Positions 13,931 to 29,945 are shown, counted from the stretch's first letter. The stretch is DNA of 64,000 bases from Siphonodentalium dalli (GCA_032622095.1 CP136063.1:27344987-27408986); one strand, 5' to 3'. The notes: generated by a model not told the origin, from the sequence alone. Numbers and translations are program-made.

Positions 13931-16150
13931 TCGGCATTTAACCTGGGGTCATTCATGGCGGGCACTGATTATCTGTTCTGGACTCCATAATTAAACATCG
14001 ATATTTATCCTTGAGTTATTCAAAACGTGCAATGATTATCTGTTCTGGAGACAATAATTAAAGATCGATATTTAACCTTGAGTTATTCAAAACGGGCAAT
14101 GATTATCTGTTCTGGAGACCGTAATTATATATCGATATCAATCCTGGAGTTATTCATGACGGGCACTGATTATCTGTTCAGGAGACCATAATTAAACATC
14201 GATATTTAACCTGGAGTTATTAATTACGGCCAATGTTTATTTGTTCAGGAGACCATAATTAAAGGTCGATATTTAACCTTGAGTTATTCAAAACGGGGAA
14301 TGATTATATGTTCTGGAGACATTAACTGAATATCGATATTTAACCAGGAGTTATTCATGACGGGCACTGATTATCTGTTCAGGAGACCATAATTAAACAT
14401 CGATAATTAACCTGGAGTTCCTCTTGACGAGCACTTTATTATCTGTTCTTGAGACCACAATTAAACATCGATATTTAACCTGGAGTTCTCATGACGGGCA
14501 ATGAGTATCTGTTCTGGAGACCATAAATAAATATCGTTATTTAACCTCGAGTTATTCATGACGGGCACCGATTATCTGTTCAGGAGACCATAATTAAACG
14601 TCTATATTTAACATGGAGTTATTCATGACGGGCACTGGTTATCTGTTCTGAGGTCCATAATTAAACATCGATATTTAAATTTGAGTTATTCATAACGGGC
14701 AATGATTATCTGTTCTGGAGACAATAATTAAAGATCGATATTTAACCTTGAGTTATTCAAAACGGACAATGATTATCTGTTCTGGAGACCATAATTAAAT
14801 ATCAATATTTAACCTGGAGTTCTCATGACGGGCAATGAGTATCTGTTCTGGAGACCATAATTAAAGATCGATATGTTACCTTGAGTTATTCATAACGGGC
14901 AGTGATTATCTGTTCTGGAGACCATAATTAAAGATCGATATTTAACCTTGAGTTATTCATAACGGGCAATGATTATCTGTTCTGGAGACCATAATTAAAC
15001 ATCGATAATTATCCTGAAATTATTCATAACGGTCACTGATTATCTGTTCTGGAGACCATAATTAAACATCGATAATTATCCTGAAATTATTCATAACGGT
15101 CACTGATTATCTGTGCTGGAGACCATAATTAAGGATCGATATTTAACCTGGAGTTCCTCTTGACGAGCACTTTATTATCTGTTCTTGAGACCACAATTAA
15201 ACATCGATATTTAACCTGGAGTTATTCAAAACGGGCAATGATTATATGTTCTGGAGACATTAACTGAATATCGATATTTAACCAGGAGTTATTCATGACG
15301 GGCACTGATTATCTGTTCAGGAGACCATAATTAAACATCGATATTTAACCTGGAGTTCCTCTTGACGAGCACTTTATTATCTGTTCTTGAGACAACAATT
15401 AAACATCGATATTTAACCTGGAGTTCTCATGACGGGCAATGAGTATCTGTTGTGGAGACCATAAATAAATATCGTTATTTAACCTGGAGTTATTCATGAC
15501 GGGCACCGATTATCTGTTCAGGAGACCATAATTAAACGTCTATATTTAACATGGAGTTATTCATGACGGGCACTGGTTATCTGTTCTGAGGTCCATAATT
15601 AAACATCGATATTTAAATTTGAGTTATTCATAACGGGCAATGATTATCTGTTCTGGAGACAATAATTAAAGATCGATATTTAACCTTGAGTTATTCAAAA
15701 CATACAATGATTATCTGTTCTGGAGACCATAATTAAATATCAATATTTAACCTGGAGTTCTCATGACGGGCAATGAGTATCTGTTCTGGACACCATAATT
15801 AAAGATCGATATGTTACCTTGAGTTATTCATAACGGGCAATGATTATCTGTTCTGGAGACCATAATTAAGGATCGATATTTAACCTGGAGTTATCATGAC
15901 GGGCAATGAGTATCTGTTCTGGAGACTATAATTAATGATCTATATTTAACCTTGAGTTATTCATAACGGGCAGTGATTATCTGTTCTGAGGTCCATAATT
16001 AAACATCGATATTTAAATTTGAGTTATTCATAACGGGCAATGATTATCTGTTCTGGAGACAATAATTAAAGATCGATATTTAACCTTGAGTTATTCAAAA
16101 CGGACAATGATTATCTGTTCTGGAGACCATAATTAAATATCAATATTTAA
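13931..16150 (+). repeat. Satellite zone with 938-bp and 400-bp duplications
   Basis: The monomer containing GGCACTGGTTATCTGTTCTG followed by AGGTCC appears at 14631 and 15569, a period of 938 bp (14 monomers). The TTCTGAGGTCC monomer appears again at 15986, 400 bp (6 monomers) after its predecessor. A paired CGATAATTATCCTGAAATTA monomer near 15.0-15.1 kb is a one-monomer tandem duplication. Overlapping periods point to repeated unequal exchange. Confidence 0.78.
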
Positions 16151-19100
16151 CCTGGAGTTCTCATGACGGGCAATGAGTATCTGTTCTGGACACCATAATT
16201 AAAGATCGATATGTTACCTTGAGTTATTCATAACGGGCAATGATTATCTGTTCTGGAGACCATAATTAAGGATCGATATTTAACCTGGAGTTATCATGGC
16301 GGGCAATGAGTATCTGTTCTGGAGACCATAATTAAACATCGATATTTAACCTGGAGTTCTCATGATGTTCAATACGAATCTGTTCTGGAGACGATAAATA
16401 AACATCGATATTTAACATGGAGTTCTCATGGCGGGCAATGATTATCTGTTCTGGAGACCATAATTAAATATCGATATTTTACCTTGAGTTATTCATAACG
16501 GGCAGTGATTATCTGTTCTGGAGACCATAATTAAAGATCGATATTTAGCCTTGAGTTATTCATAACGGGCAACGATTATCTGTTCTGGAGACCATAATTA
16601 AACGTCGATAATTATCCTGAAATTATCCATAACGGTCACTGATTATCTGTGCTGGAGACCATAGTTAAGGATCGATATTTAACCTGGAGTTCTCATGACG
16701 GGCAATGAGTATCTGTTCTGAAGACCATAATTAAAGATCGATATATTACCTTGAGTTATTCATAACGGGCAATGAGTATCTGTTCTGGAGACCATAATTA
16801 AAGATCGACATTTAACCTGGAGTTATTCATGACGAGCACTCATTATCTATTCTGGAAACGATAACTAAACATCGATATTTAACCTAGAGTTCTTCATGAC
16901 GGGCAACGATTATCTGTTCTGGAGACCATAATTAAAGATCGATATTTAACCTGGAGTTATTCCTGACAACCACTGATTATCTGTTCTGGAGAACATAATT
17001 AAACCTCGATATTTAACCTAGAGTTCTTCATGACGGGCAATGATTATCTGTTCTTGAGATCGTAATTAAATATCGATATTTAACCTGGAGTTATTCATGA
17101 CGGGCACTGGTTATCTGTTCTGGAGACCATAACTAAATATCGATATCTAACCTGGAGTTATTCATGACGGGCACTGATTAACTGTTCTGGAGACGATAAT
17201 TAAACATCGATATTTAACCTGGAATCCTGGTGTTCACATGACGGGCACTGATTATCTGTTCTGGAGACCATAACTAAATATCGGTATTTAACCTGTAGTT
17301 AATCATCATGGGCATTGATTATCTGTTCTTGACTCCATAATTATCATCGATATTTAACCTTGAGTTATTCATGACGGGCAATGATTATCTGTTCTGGAGA
17401 CCATAATTAGACATCGATATTTAACATGGAGTTCTCATGACGGGCACTTTATTATCTGTTCTGGAGACCATAGCTAAACATCGATATTTAACCAGGAGTT
17501 CTCATGACGGGCAATGATTATCTGTTTTAAAGACCATAACTAAATATCGATATTTAACCTGGAGTTCTCATGACGGGCACTGATTATCTGTTTTGGAGAC
17601 CGTAATTAAAGATTGATATTTAACCTGGAGTTCTCATGACGGGCACTGATTATCTGTTCTGGAGACCATAACTAAATATCGATATTTAACCTGGAGTTAT
17701 TCATGGCGGGCACTGATTACATGTCCTGGAGACCATAATTAAACATCGATATTTAACCTGGAGTTCTCATGACGGGCAATGATTATCTGTTCTGGAGTCC
17801 GTAATTAAAGATTGATATTTAACCTGGAGTTATTCATAACTACATATTTAACCTGGTGTTCTCATAACGGGCACTGATTATCTGTTCTGGAGACCATAAC
17901 TATATATCGATATTTAATCTGGAGTTATTCATGACGGGCACTGATTATCTGTTCTGGAGACCATAATTAAACATCGATATTTAACCTTGAGTTATTCATG
18001 ACGGGCACTGATTATCTGTTCTGGAGACCATAATTAAATATCGATATTTAACCTGGAGTTCTCATGACGGGCAATGAGTATCTGTTCTGGAGACCGTAAT
18101 TAAAGACTGATATGTTACCTTGAGTTATTCATAACGGTCAATGATTATCTGTTCTGGAGACCATAATTAAAGATCGATATTTAACCTTGAGTTATTCATA
18201 ACGGGCAATGATTATCTGTTCTGGAGACCATAAATAAACATCAATTATTATCCTGGAATTATTCATAACGGTCACTGATTATCTGTTCTGGAGACCATAA
18301 TTAAGGATCGATATTTAACTTGGTGTTCTCATGATGGTCACTGATTATCTGTTCTTGAGACCATAATTAAAGATCGACATTTATCCTGGAATTATTCATA
18401 ACGGTCACTGATTATCTGTTCTGGAGACCGTAATTAAAGATCGATATTTAACCTGGAGTTATTCATGATGACCACTGATCATCTGTTCTGGAGACCTTAA
18501 TTAAACATCGATATGTAACCTGGAGTGCTCATGACGGGCAATGATTATCTGTTATGGAGACCGTAATTAAAGATCGATATTTAATCTGGAGTTATTCATG
18601 ACGAGCAATGATTATCTGTCCTTTAGACCACAAATAAACATCGATATTTAACCTGGAGCTATTCATGACGAGCACCGATTATCTGTTCTGGAGACCATAA
18701 TTAAACATCGATATTTAACCTGGAGTTATTCATGATGACCACTGATTATCTGTTCTGGAGACCATAATTAAACATCGATATGTAACCTGGAGTGCTCATG
18801 ACGGGCAATGATTATCTGTTCTGGAGACCGTAATTAAAGATCGATATTTAATCTGAAGTTATTCATGACGAGCAATGATTATCTGTCCTTGAGACCATAA
18901 TTAAACATCGATATTTAACCTTTAGTTATTCATGACGGGTACTGATTATCTGTTCTGGAGACCATAATTAAACATCGATATATAACCTGGAGTGCTCATG
19001 ACGGGCAATGATTATCTGTTCTTGAGACCGTAATTAAACATCGATATTTAACCTGGAGTTATTCATGACGAGCACTGATTATCTGTTGTGGAGACCACAA

Positions 19101-19560
19101 TTAAACATCGATATTTAACCTTTAGTTATTCATGACGGGTACTGATTATCTGTTCTGGAGATCATAATTAAACATCGATATATAACCTGGAGTTCTCATG
19201 ACGAGCAATGAGTATCTGTTCCGGAGACCATAATTAAACATCGATTTGTAACCTTGAGTTATTCATGACGGGCAATGATTATCTGTTCAGGAGACCATAA
19301 TTAAACATCGATATTGAACCTGGAGTTCTCATGACGAGCACTGATAATCTGTTCTGGAGACCATAATTAAACATCGATATTGAACCTGGAGTTCTCATGA
19401 CGAGCAATGATTATCTGTTCTGGAGACCATAATTAAACATCGATATTGAACCTGGAGTTCTCATGACGAGCAATGATTATCTGTTCAGGAGACCATAATT
19501 AAACATCGATATTGAACCTGGAGTTCTCATGACGGGAACTGATTATCTGTTCTGGAGACC
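16150..19560 (+). repeat. 3.4-kb block duplicated at 59572-62982
   Basis: This block is colinear with 59572-62982. Offsets measured at three separated landmarks are all exactly 43,422 bp: TTATCATGGCGGG at 16291/59713, GGAATCCTGG at 17221/60643 and TACATATTTA at 17841/61263. GACGGGAACT at 19531/62953 gives the same value. The match breaks after GGAGACC at about 19560, where left has ATAATTAAACATCG and right has GTAATTAAAGATCG. Only scattered substitutions separate the two copies in what I read. Confidence 0.88.
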
Positions 19561-22260
19561 ATAATTAAACATCGATATTTAACCTGGAGTTATTCATGAC
19601 GGGTACTGATTACCTGTCCTGGAGACCATTATTAAACATCGATATTTAACCTGGAGTTCTCATGACGGGCAATGATTATCTGCTCTGGAGACCATAATTA
19701 AACATCGATAATTATCCTGGAATTATTCATAACGGTCACTGATTATCTGTTCTGGAGACCATAATTAAGGATCGATATTTAACTTGGTGTTTTCATGACG
19801 GTCACTGATTATCTGTTCTGGAGACCATAATTAAATATCGACAATTAACCTTGAGTTATTCATGACGGGCACTGATTATCTGTTCTGGAGACCATAATTA
19901 AACATCGATATTTATCCTTGAGTTATTCATGACGAGCACTGATTATCTGTGCTGGAGACCATAATTAAACATCGATATTTTACCTGGAGTTCTCGTGACG
20001 GGCAATGAGTATCTGTTCTGGAGACCATAATTAAAGATCGATATGTTACCTTGAGTTATTCATAACGGGCAGTGATTATCTGTTCTGGAGACCATAATTA
20101 AATATCGATATTTAACCTGGAGTTCTCATGACGGGCAATGAGTATCTGTTCTGGAGACCATAATTAAAGATCGACATTTAACCTGGAGTTATTCATGACG
20201 AGCACTCATTATCTATTCTGGAAACGATAACTAAACATCGATATTTAACATAGAGTTCTTCATGACGGGCAACGATTATCTGTTCTGGAGACCATAATTA
20301 AAGATCGATATTTAACCTGGAGTTATTCATGACGACCACTGATTATCTGTTCTGGAGACCATAATTAAACCTCGATATTTAACCTAGAGTTCTTCATGAC
20401 GGGCAATGATTATCTGTTCTTGAGATCGTAATTAAAGATCGATATTTAACCTGGAGTTATTCATGACGGGCACTGATTATCTGTTCTGGAGACCATAACT
20501 AAATATCGGTATTTAACCTGTAGTTAATCATCATGGGCATTGATTATCTGTTCTTGACTCCATAATTATCATCGATATTTAACCTTGAGTTATTCATGAC
20601 GGGCAATGATTATCTGTTCTGGAGACCATAATTAGACATCGATATTTAACATGGAGTTCTCATGACGGGCACTTTATTATCTGTTCTGGAAACCATAGCT
20701 AAACATCGATATTTAACCAGGAGTTCTCATGACGGGCACTGATTATCTGTTCTGGAGACCATAACTAAACATCGATATTTAACCTGGAGTTCTCATGACG
20801 GGCACTGATTATCTGTTCTGGAGACCATAACTAAATATCGATATTTAACCTGGAGTTCTCATGACGGGCACTGATTATCTGTTCTGGAGACCATAATTAA
20901 AGATCGGTATATAACCTGGAGTTATTCATGACGGGCACTGATTATCTGTTCTGGAGACCATAATTAAACATCGATATTGAACCAGGAGTTCTCATGACGG
21001 GCACTGATTATCTGTTCTGGAGACCGTAATTAAAGATTGATATTTAACCTGGAGTTATTCATGACGGGCACTGATTATCTGTTCTGGAGACCGTAACTAA
21101 ATATCGATATTTAACCTGGAGTTATTCATGACGGGCACTGATTATCTGTTCTGGAGACCATAACTAAATATCGATATTTAACCTGGAGTTATTCATGGCG
21201 GGCACTGATTACATGTCCTGGAGACCATAATTAAACATCGATATTTAACCTGGAGTTCTCATGACGGGCAATGATTATCTGTTCTGGAGGCCGTAATTAA
21301 AGATTGATATTTAACCTGGAGTTATTCATAACTACATATTTAACCTGGTGTTCTCATAACGGGCACTGATTATCTGTTCTGGAGACCATAACTATATATC
21401 GATATTTAATCTGGAGTTATTCATGACGGGCACTGATTATCTGTTCTGGAGACCATAATTAAACATCGATATTTAACCTTGAGTTATTCATGACGGGCAC
21501 TGATTATCTGTTCTGGAGACCATAATTAAATATCGATATTTAACCTGGAGTTCTCATGACGGGCAATGAGTATCTGTTCTGGAGACCATAATTAAAGACT
21601 GATATGTTACCTTGAGTTATTCATAACGGTCAATGATTATCTGTTCTGGAGACCATAATTAAAGATCGATATTTAACCTTGAGTTATTCATAACGGGCAA
21701 TGATTATCTGTTCTGGAGACCATAAATAAACATCAATTATTATCCTGGAATTATTCATAACGGTCACTGATTATCTGTTCTGGAGACCATAATTAAGGAT
21801 CGATATTTAACTTGGTGTTCTCATGATGTTCACTGATTATCTGTTCTGGAGACCATAATTAAAGATCGACATTTATCCTGGAATTATTCATAACGGTCAC
21901 TGATTATCTGTTCTGGAGACCGTAATTAAAGATCGATATTTAACCTGGAGTTATTCATGATGACCACTGATCATCTGTTCTGGAGACCTTAATTAAACAT
22001 CGATATGTAACCTGGAGTGCTCATGACGGGCAACGATTATCTGTTCTGGAGACCGTAATTAAAGATCGATATTTAATCTGGAGTTATTCATGACGAGCAA
22101 TGATTATCTGTCCTTGAGACCACAAATAAACATCGATATTTAACCTGGAGCTATTCATGACGAGCACTGATTATCTGTTCTGGAGACCATAATTAAACAT
22201 CGATATTTAACCTGGAGTTATTCATAACGGTCACTGATTATCTGTTCTGGAGAACATAGT
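19561..22260 (+). repeat. Second, diverged copy of the 16.8-18.8 kb unit
   Basis: Markers from the preceding block reappear: GAGCACTCATTATCTATTCT near 20200, AATCATCATGGGCATTG near 20527, TACATATTTA at 21333 and GATGACCACTGATCATCTG near 21960. The TACATATTTA marker is 3492 bp after its counterpart at 17841. The GGAATCCTGG insertion monomer is missing and extra 67-bp monomers are present, so spacing is not constant along the copy. Confidence 0.78.
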
Positions 22261-24480
22261 TAAGGATCGATATTTAACCTGGTGTTCTCATGACGGGCAA
22301 TGATTATCTGCTCTGGGGACCATATTTAAAGATCGACATTTAACCTTGAGTTATTCATGACGGGCACTGATTATCTGTTCTGGAGACCATAATTAAACAT
22401 CGATATTTAACCAGGAGTTCTCATGACGGGGAATGAGTATCTGTTCTGGGGACCATAATTAAACATCGATATTTAACCGTGAGTTATTCATGACGGGCAA
22501 TGATTATCTGTTCAGGAGACCATAATTAAAGATCGATATTTAACCTTGAGATAATCACAACAGGCAATGATTATCTGTTTTGGAGACCATAATTAAAGAT
22601 CGATATTTAACCTTGAGTTATTCATAACGGGCAATGATTATCTGTTCTGGAGACCGTAGTTAAATATCGATATATAACCTGGAGTTATTCATGACGGGCA
22701 CTGATTATCTGTTCAGGAGACCTTACTTAAACATCGATTTTTAACCAGGAGTTCGTCACGACGGGCAGTGATTTTCTGTTCTGGAGACCCTAATTAAACA
22801 TCGATATTTAACCTGGAGTTCTCATGACGGACACTGATTAGCTGTTCTGGAGACCATAACTAAATATCGATATTTAACCTGGAGTTATTCATAACGGGCA
22901 CTGATTATCTGTCCTGGAGACCATAATTAAGTACCGATGTTTAACCTTGAGTTATTCATGACGGGTACTGATTATCTGTTCTGGAGCAATGATTATGTGT
23001 CTTGGAGACCACAAATGGACATCGATATTTAACCAGGAGTTATTCATGACGAGCACTGATTATCTGTTATGGAGACCATAATTAAACATCGATATTTAAG
23101 CTGGAGTTATTCATGACGGGCACTGATTATCTGTTCTGGAGACCATAATTAAACATCGATATTTAACCTGGAGTTCTCATGACGGGCAATGAGTATCTGT
23201 TCTGGAGACATTCTTAAAGATCGATATTTAACCTTGTGTTATTCATAATGGGCAATGATTATCTGTTCTGGATACCATAATTAAACTTCGATAGTTAACC
23301 TTGAGTTATTCATAATGGGCAACGATTATCTGTTCTGGAGATCCTAATTAAATATCGATATTCAACCTGGTGTTATTCATGACGGGCACTGATAATCTGT
23401 CAAGGTGACCATAATTAAACATCGATATTTAACCTGCAGTTACTCACGACGGGCACTTTGTTATCTGTTCTGGAGACCATAATTAAACATCGATATTTAG
23501 CATGGAGTTCTCATGACGGGCACTTTGTTATCTGTTCTGGAGACCGTAATTAAACATCGATATTTAACCAGGATATCTCATGCCGGGCACTGATTATCTG
23601 TTCTGGAGACCGTAACTAAATATCGATATTTAACCTGGAGTTATTCATGACGGGCACTGATTATCTGTTCTGGAGACCATAACTAAATATCGATATTTAA
23701 CCTGGAGTTATTCATGGCGGGCACTGATTATCTGTCCTGGAGACCATAAATAAACATCGATATTTAACCTGGAGTTCTCATGACGGGCACTGATTATCTG
23801 TTCAGGAGACCATAATTAAACATCGATATTTAACCTGGAGTTCTCATGACGGCACTGATTATCTGTTCTGGAGACCATAATTAAAGATTGATATTTAACC
23901 TGGAGTTCTCATGACGGGCCCTGATTATCTGGTCTGGAAACCATAATTAAAGATCGGTATTTAACCTGGAGTTATTCATGTCGTACACTGATTATCTGTT
24001 CTGGACTCCATAATTAATTAAACATCGATATTTAACCTTGAGTTATTCATAACGAACAATGATTATGTGTTCTGGAGATCGTAACTAAATATCGATATTT
24101 AGCCAGGAGTTATTCATGACGGGCCCTGATTATCTGTTCAGGATACCATAATTAAACATAGATATTTAACCTGGAGCTTTCATGACGGGCACTTATTATC
24201 TGTTCTGGAGACCACGATTAAACATCGATATTTAACCTTGAGCTATTCATAACGGGCAATGATTATCTGTTCTGGAGACCATAATTAAATATTGATATTT
24301 AACCTTGAGTTATTCATAACGGGCAATGATTATCTGTTCAGGAGAACATAATTAAACATCGATATTTAACCTGGAGTTATTCATAACTGGCAATGATTAT
24401 CTATTCTGGAGACCATAATTAAAGATCGATATTTAACCTTCAGTTATTCAAAACGGGCAATGATTATCTGTTCTGGAAAC
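22261..24480 (+). repeat. Heterogeneous satellite block with a chimaeric monomer
   Basis: This is ordinary array with mixed variants and no clear long period. Near 22985-22990 the sequence TTCTGGAGCAATGATTATG fuses the middle of one monomer to the start of the next, leaving a shortened chimaeric monomer. Near 24014 ATAATTAATTAAACATCG carries a 4-bp ATTA duplication. No gene or foreign insertion is seen. Confidence 0.75.
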
Positions 24481-26560
24481 CATAACTAAACATCAATATT
24501 TAACCTGGAGTTCTTCATGGCGGGCAATGATTATCTGTTCTGGAGACGATAACTAAACATCGATATTTAACCTGGAGTTCTCATGACGGGCACTGATTAT
24601 CTGTTCTGGAGACCATAATTAAACATCGATATTTAACCTGGAGTTCTCGTGACGGGCAATGATTATCTGTTCTGGAGACCGTAATTAAAGATCGATATTT
24701 TACTGGAGTTATTCATGACGACCACTGATTATCAGTTCTGGGGACAATAATTAAACATCTATATTTACCCTGGAGTTCTCATGACGGGCAATGATTATCT
24801 GTTCTGGTGACCGTAATTAAAGATCGATAATTAACCTGGAGTTATTCATGACGACCACTGATTATCTGTTCTGGAGACCATAACTAAACATCGATATGTA
24901 ACCTGGAGTGCTCATGACGGGCACTGATTATCTGTTCTGGAGACCGTAATTAAAGATCGATATTTAACCTGGAATTATTCATGACGACCACTGATTATCT
25001 GTCCTGGAGACCGCAAATAAACATCGATATTTAACCTTGAGTTATTCATGACGAGCACTCATTATCTGTTATGGAGACCATAATTAAACATCGATATTTA
25101 ACCTGGAGTTCTCATGACGTCACTGGTTATCTGTTATGGAGACCATAATTAAACATCGATATTCAACCTGCAGTTATTCATGACGGGCAATGATTATCTG
25201 TTCTGGAGACCATAAATAAATATCGATATTTAACCTGGAGTTATTCATGACGGGCAATGATTATCTGTTCTGGAGACCATAATTAAACAACGATATGTAA
25301 CCTGGAGTGCTCATGACGGGCAATGATTACCTGTTCTGGAGACCGTAATTAAAGATGGATATTACACCTGGAGTTATTCATGACGAGCAATGATTATCTG
25401 TCCTGGAGACCACAAATAAACATCGATATTTAACCTTGAGTTATTCATGACGAGCACTCATTATCTGTTATGGAGACCATAATTAAACATCGATATTTAA
25501 CCTGGAGTTCTCATGACGTCACTTGTTATCTGTTATGGAGACCATAATTAAACATCGATATTTAACCTGGAGTTATTCATGACGAGCGCTCATTATCCGT
25601 TCTGGAAACCATAACTAAACATCAATATTTAACCTGGAGTTCTTCATGGCGGGCAATGATTATCTGTTCTGGAGACGATAACTAAACATCGATATTTAAC
25701 CTGGAGTTCTCATGACGGGCACTGATTATCTGTTCTGGAGACCATAATTAAACATCGATATTTAACCTGGAGTTCTCGTGACGGGCAATGATTATCTGTT
25801 CTGGAGACCGTAATTAAAGATCGATATTTTACTGGAGTTATTCATGACGACCACTGATTATCAGTTCTGGGGACCATAATTAAACATCTATATTTACTCT
25901 GGAGTTCTCATGACGGGCAATGATTATCTGTTCTGGTGACCGTAATTAAAGATCGATAATTAACCTGGAGTTATTCATGACGACCACTTATTATCTGTTC
26001 TGGAGACCATAACTAAACATCGATATGTAACCTCGAGTGCTCATGACGGGCACTGATTATCTGTTCTGGAGACCGTAATTAAAGATCGATATTTAGCCTG
26101 CAGTTATTCATGACGATCAATGATTATCTTCCTGGAGACCACAATTACACATCGATATTTAACATTGAGTTGTTCATGACGGGCACTGATTATCTGTTCT
26201 GGAGACCATCATTAAACATCGATATTTAACCTGGAGTTCTCATGACGGACAATGAGTATCTGTTCTGGAGACCATAATTAAACATCGATATATTTAACCT
26301 GAAGTTATGTATTACGGGCAATGATTATCTGTTCAGGATACCATAATTAAAGATCGATATGTAACCTTGAGTTATTCATAACGGGCAATGATTATCTGTT
26401 CTGGAGACCATAATTAAAGATCGACATTTAACCTTGACTTATTCATAACGGGCAATGATTATCTGTTCTGGAGACCATAATTAAACATCGATAATTATCC
26501 TGGAATTATTCATAACCGTCACTGATTATCTGTTCTGGAGAACATAGTTAAGGATCGATA
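24481..26560 (+). repeat. 1129-bp satellite duplication
   Basis: The run starting TTCTTCATGGCGGGCAATG with GAGACGATAACTAAACATCG occurs at 24511 and 25640, a period of 1129 bp (17 monomers). It continues through ATATTTTACTGGAGTTATTC, ATTATCAGTTCTGGGGAC and CTGGTGACCGTAATT. A nested 399-bp (6-monomer) duplication is marked by ACGAGCACTCATTATCTGTT at 25051 and 25450. Confidence 0.82.
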
Positions 26561-29500
26561 TTTAACCTGGAGTTCTCATGACGGGCACCGATTATCTGTC
26601 CTGGAGAACATAAATAAACATCGATATTTAATCAGGAGTTTTTATGCCGGGCACTGATTATGTGTTCTGGAGTCCGTAAATAAAGATTTATATTTAACCT
26701 GGTTTCTCATGACGGGCACTGATTGTCTGTTCTGGAGACCATAACTAAATATCGATATTTAACCTGGAGTTATTCATGACGGGCACTGATTATCTGTTCT
26801 GGAAACCATAATTAAACGTCTATATTTAACATGGAGTTATTCATGACGGGCACTGGTTATCTGTTCTGGTGTCCATAATTAAACATCGATATTTAAATTT
26901 GAGTTATTCATAACGGGCAATGATTATCTGTTCTGGAGACAATAATTAAAGATCGATATTTAACCTTGAGTTATTCAAAACGGACAATGATTATCTGTTC
27001 TGGAGACCGTAATTAAATATCTATATCTGACCTAGAGCTATTCATGACGGGCACTGATTATCTGTTCTGGAGACCATAATTAAATATCAATATTTATCCT
27101 GGAGTTCTCATGACGGGCAATGAGTATCTGTTCTGGAGACCATAATTAAACATCGATATGTTACCTTGAGTTATTCATAACGGGCACTGATTATCTGTTC
27201 TGGAGACCATAATTAAATATCAATATTTAACCTGGAGTTCTCATGACGGGCAATGAGTATCTGTTCTGGAGACCATAATTAAAGATCGATATGTTACCTT
27301 GAGTTATTCATAACGGGCAATGAGTATCTGTTCTGGAGACCATAATTAAACATCGATATTTAACCTTGAGTTATTCATAACGGGCAATGATTATCTGTTC
27401 TGGAGACCATAATTAAACATCGATAATTATCCTGAAATTATTCATAACGGTCACTGATTATCTGTGCTGGAGACCATAATTAAGGATCGATATTTAACCT
27501 GGAGTTCTCATGACGGGCAATGAGTATCTGTTCTGGAGACCATAATTAAAGATCGATATGTTACCTTGAGTTATTCATAACGGGCAGTGATTATCTGTTC
27601 TGGAGACCATAATTAAACATCGATATTTAACCTGGAGTTCTCATGATGTTCCATACGAATCTGTTCTGGAGACGATAAATAAACATCGATATTTAACATG
27701 GAGTTCTCATGGCGGGCAATGATTATCTGTTCTGGAGTCCATAATTGAATATCGATATTTTACCTTGAGTTATTCATAACGGGCAGTGATTATCTGTTCT
27801 GGAGACCATAATTAAAGATCGATATTTAGCCTTGAGTTATTCATAACGGGCAATGATTATCTGTTCTGGAGACCATAATTAAACGTCGATAATTATCCTG
27901 AAATTATCCATAACGGTCACTGATTATCTGTGCTGGAGACCATAGTTAAGGATCGATATTTAACCTGGAGTTCTCATGACGGGCAATGAGTATCTGTTCT
28001 GGAGACCATAATTAAAGATCGATATATTACCTTGAGTTATTCATAACGGGCAATGAGTATCTGTTCTGGAGACCATAATTAAACATCGATATTTAACCTA
28101 GAGTTCTTCATGACGGGCAATGATTATCTGTTCTTGAGATCGTAATTAAATATCGATATTTAACCTGGAGTTATTCATGAGGGGCACTTGTTATCTGTTC
28201 TGGAGACCATAACTAAATATCGATATCTAACCTGGAGTTATTCATGACGGGCACTGATTAACTGTTCTGGAGACCATAATTAAACATCGATATTTAACCT
28301 GGAATCCTGGTGTTCACATGACGGGCACTGATTATCTGTTCTGGAGACCATAACTAAATATCGGTATTTAACCTGTAGTTAATCATCATGGGCATTGATT
28401 ATCTGTTCTTGACACCATAATTATCATCGATATTTAACCTTGAGTTATTCATGACGGGCAATGATTATCTGTTCTGGAGACCATAATTAGACATCGATAT
28501 TTAACATGGAGTTCTCATGACGGGCACTTTATTATCTGTTCTGGAGACCATAGCTAAACATCGATATTTAACCTTGAGTTATTCATGGCGGGCACTGATT
28601 ATCCGGTCTGGAAACCATAATTAAACATCGATATTTAACCTGGAGTTCTCATGACGGCACTGATTATCTGTTTTGGAGACCGCAATTATAGATTGATATT
28701 TAACCTGGAGTTCTCATGACGGGCACTGATTATCTGTTCTGGGGACCATAATTAAACATTGATATTTAACCTGGAGTTATTCATGACGGGCACTGATTAT
28801 CTGTTCTGGAGACCATAACTAAATATCGATATTTAACCTGGAGTTATTCATGGCGGGCACTGATTACATGTCCTGGAGACCATAATTAAACATCGATATT
28901 TAACCTGGAGTTCTCATGACGGGCAATGATTATCTGTTCTGGAGGCCGTAACTATATATCGATATTTAATCTGGAGTTATTCATGACGGGCACTGATTAT
29001 CTGTTCTGGAGACCATAATTAAACATCGATATTTAACCTTGAGTTATTCATGACGGGCACTGATTATCTGTTCTGGAGACAATAATTAAATATCGATATT
29101 TAACCTGGAGTTCTCATGACGGGCAATGAGTATCTGTTCTGGAGACCATAATTAAAGACTGATATGTTACCTTGAGTTATTCATAACGGTCAATGCTTAT
29201 CTGTTCTGGAGACCATAATTAAAGATCGATATTTAACCTGGAGTTCTCATGACGGGCAATGATTATCTGTTCTGGAGGCCGTAATTAAAGATTGATATTT
29301 AACCTGGAGTTATTCATAACTACATATTTAACCTGGTGTTCTCATAACGGGCACTGATTATCTGTTCTGGAGACCATAACTATATATCGATATTTAATCT
29401 GGAGTTATTCATGACGGGCACTGATTATCTGTTCTGGGGACCATAATTAAACATCGATATTTAACTTTGAGTTATTCATGACGGGCACTGATTATCTGTT

Positions 29501-29945
29501 CTGGAGACCATAATTAAACATATATATTTAACCTGGAGTTCTCATGACGGGCAATGAGTATCTGTTCTGGAGACCATAATTAAAGACTGATATGTTACCT
29601 TGAGTTATTCATAACGGTCAATGCTTATCTGTTCTGGAGACCATAATTAAAGATCGATAGTTAACCTTGAGTTATTCATAACGGGCAATGATTATCTGTT
29701 CTGGAGACTATAAATAAACATCAATTATTATCCTGGAATTATTCATAACGGTCACTGATTATCTGTTCTGGAGACCATAATTAAGGATCGATATTTAACT
29801 TGGTGTTCTCATGATGGTCACTGATTATCTGTTCTGGAGACCATAATTAAAGATCGACATTTATCCTGGAATTATTCATAACGGTCACTGATTATCTGTT
29901 CTGGAGACCGTAATTAAAGATCGATATTTAGCCTGGAGTTATTCA
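26561..29945 (+). repeat. Satellite block sharing HOR markers with 15-18 kb and 55.8-61 kb
   Basis: Marker order here includes CACCGATTATCTGTCCTGG, TTTATGCCGGGCACTG, CTGGTTATCTGTTCTGGTG, GACCTAGAGCTATTC, ATGATGTTCCATACGAATC, GGAATCCTGG (28301) and TACATATTTA (29321). The same order is seen at about 55.85-61.3 kb. GGAATCCTGG lies 11,080 bp after its copy at 17221 and TACATATTTA 11,480 bp after its copy at 17841, so this third copy differs in length by about six monomers. Confidence 0.75.
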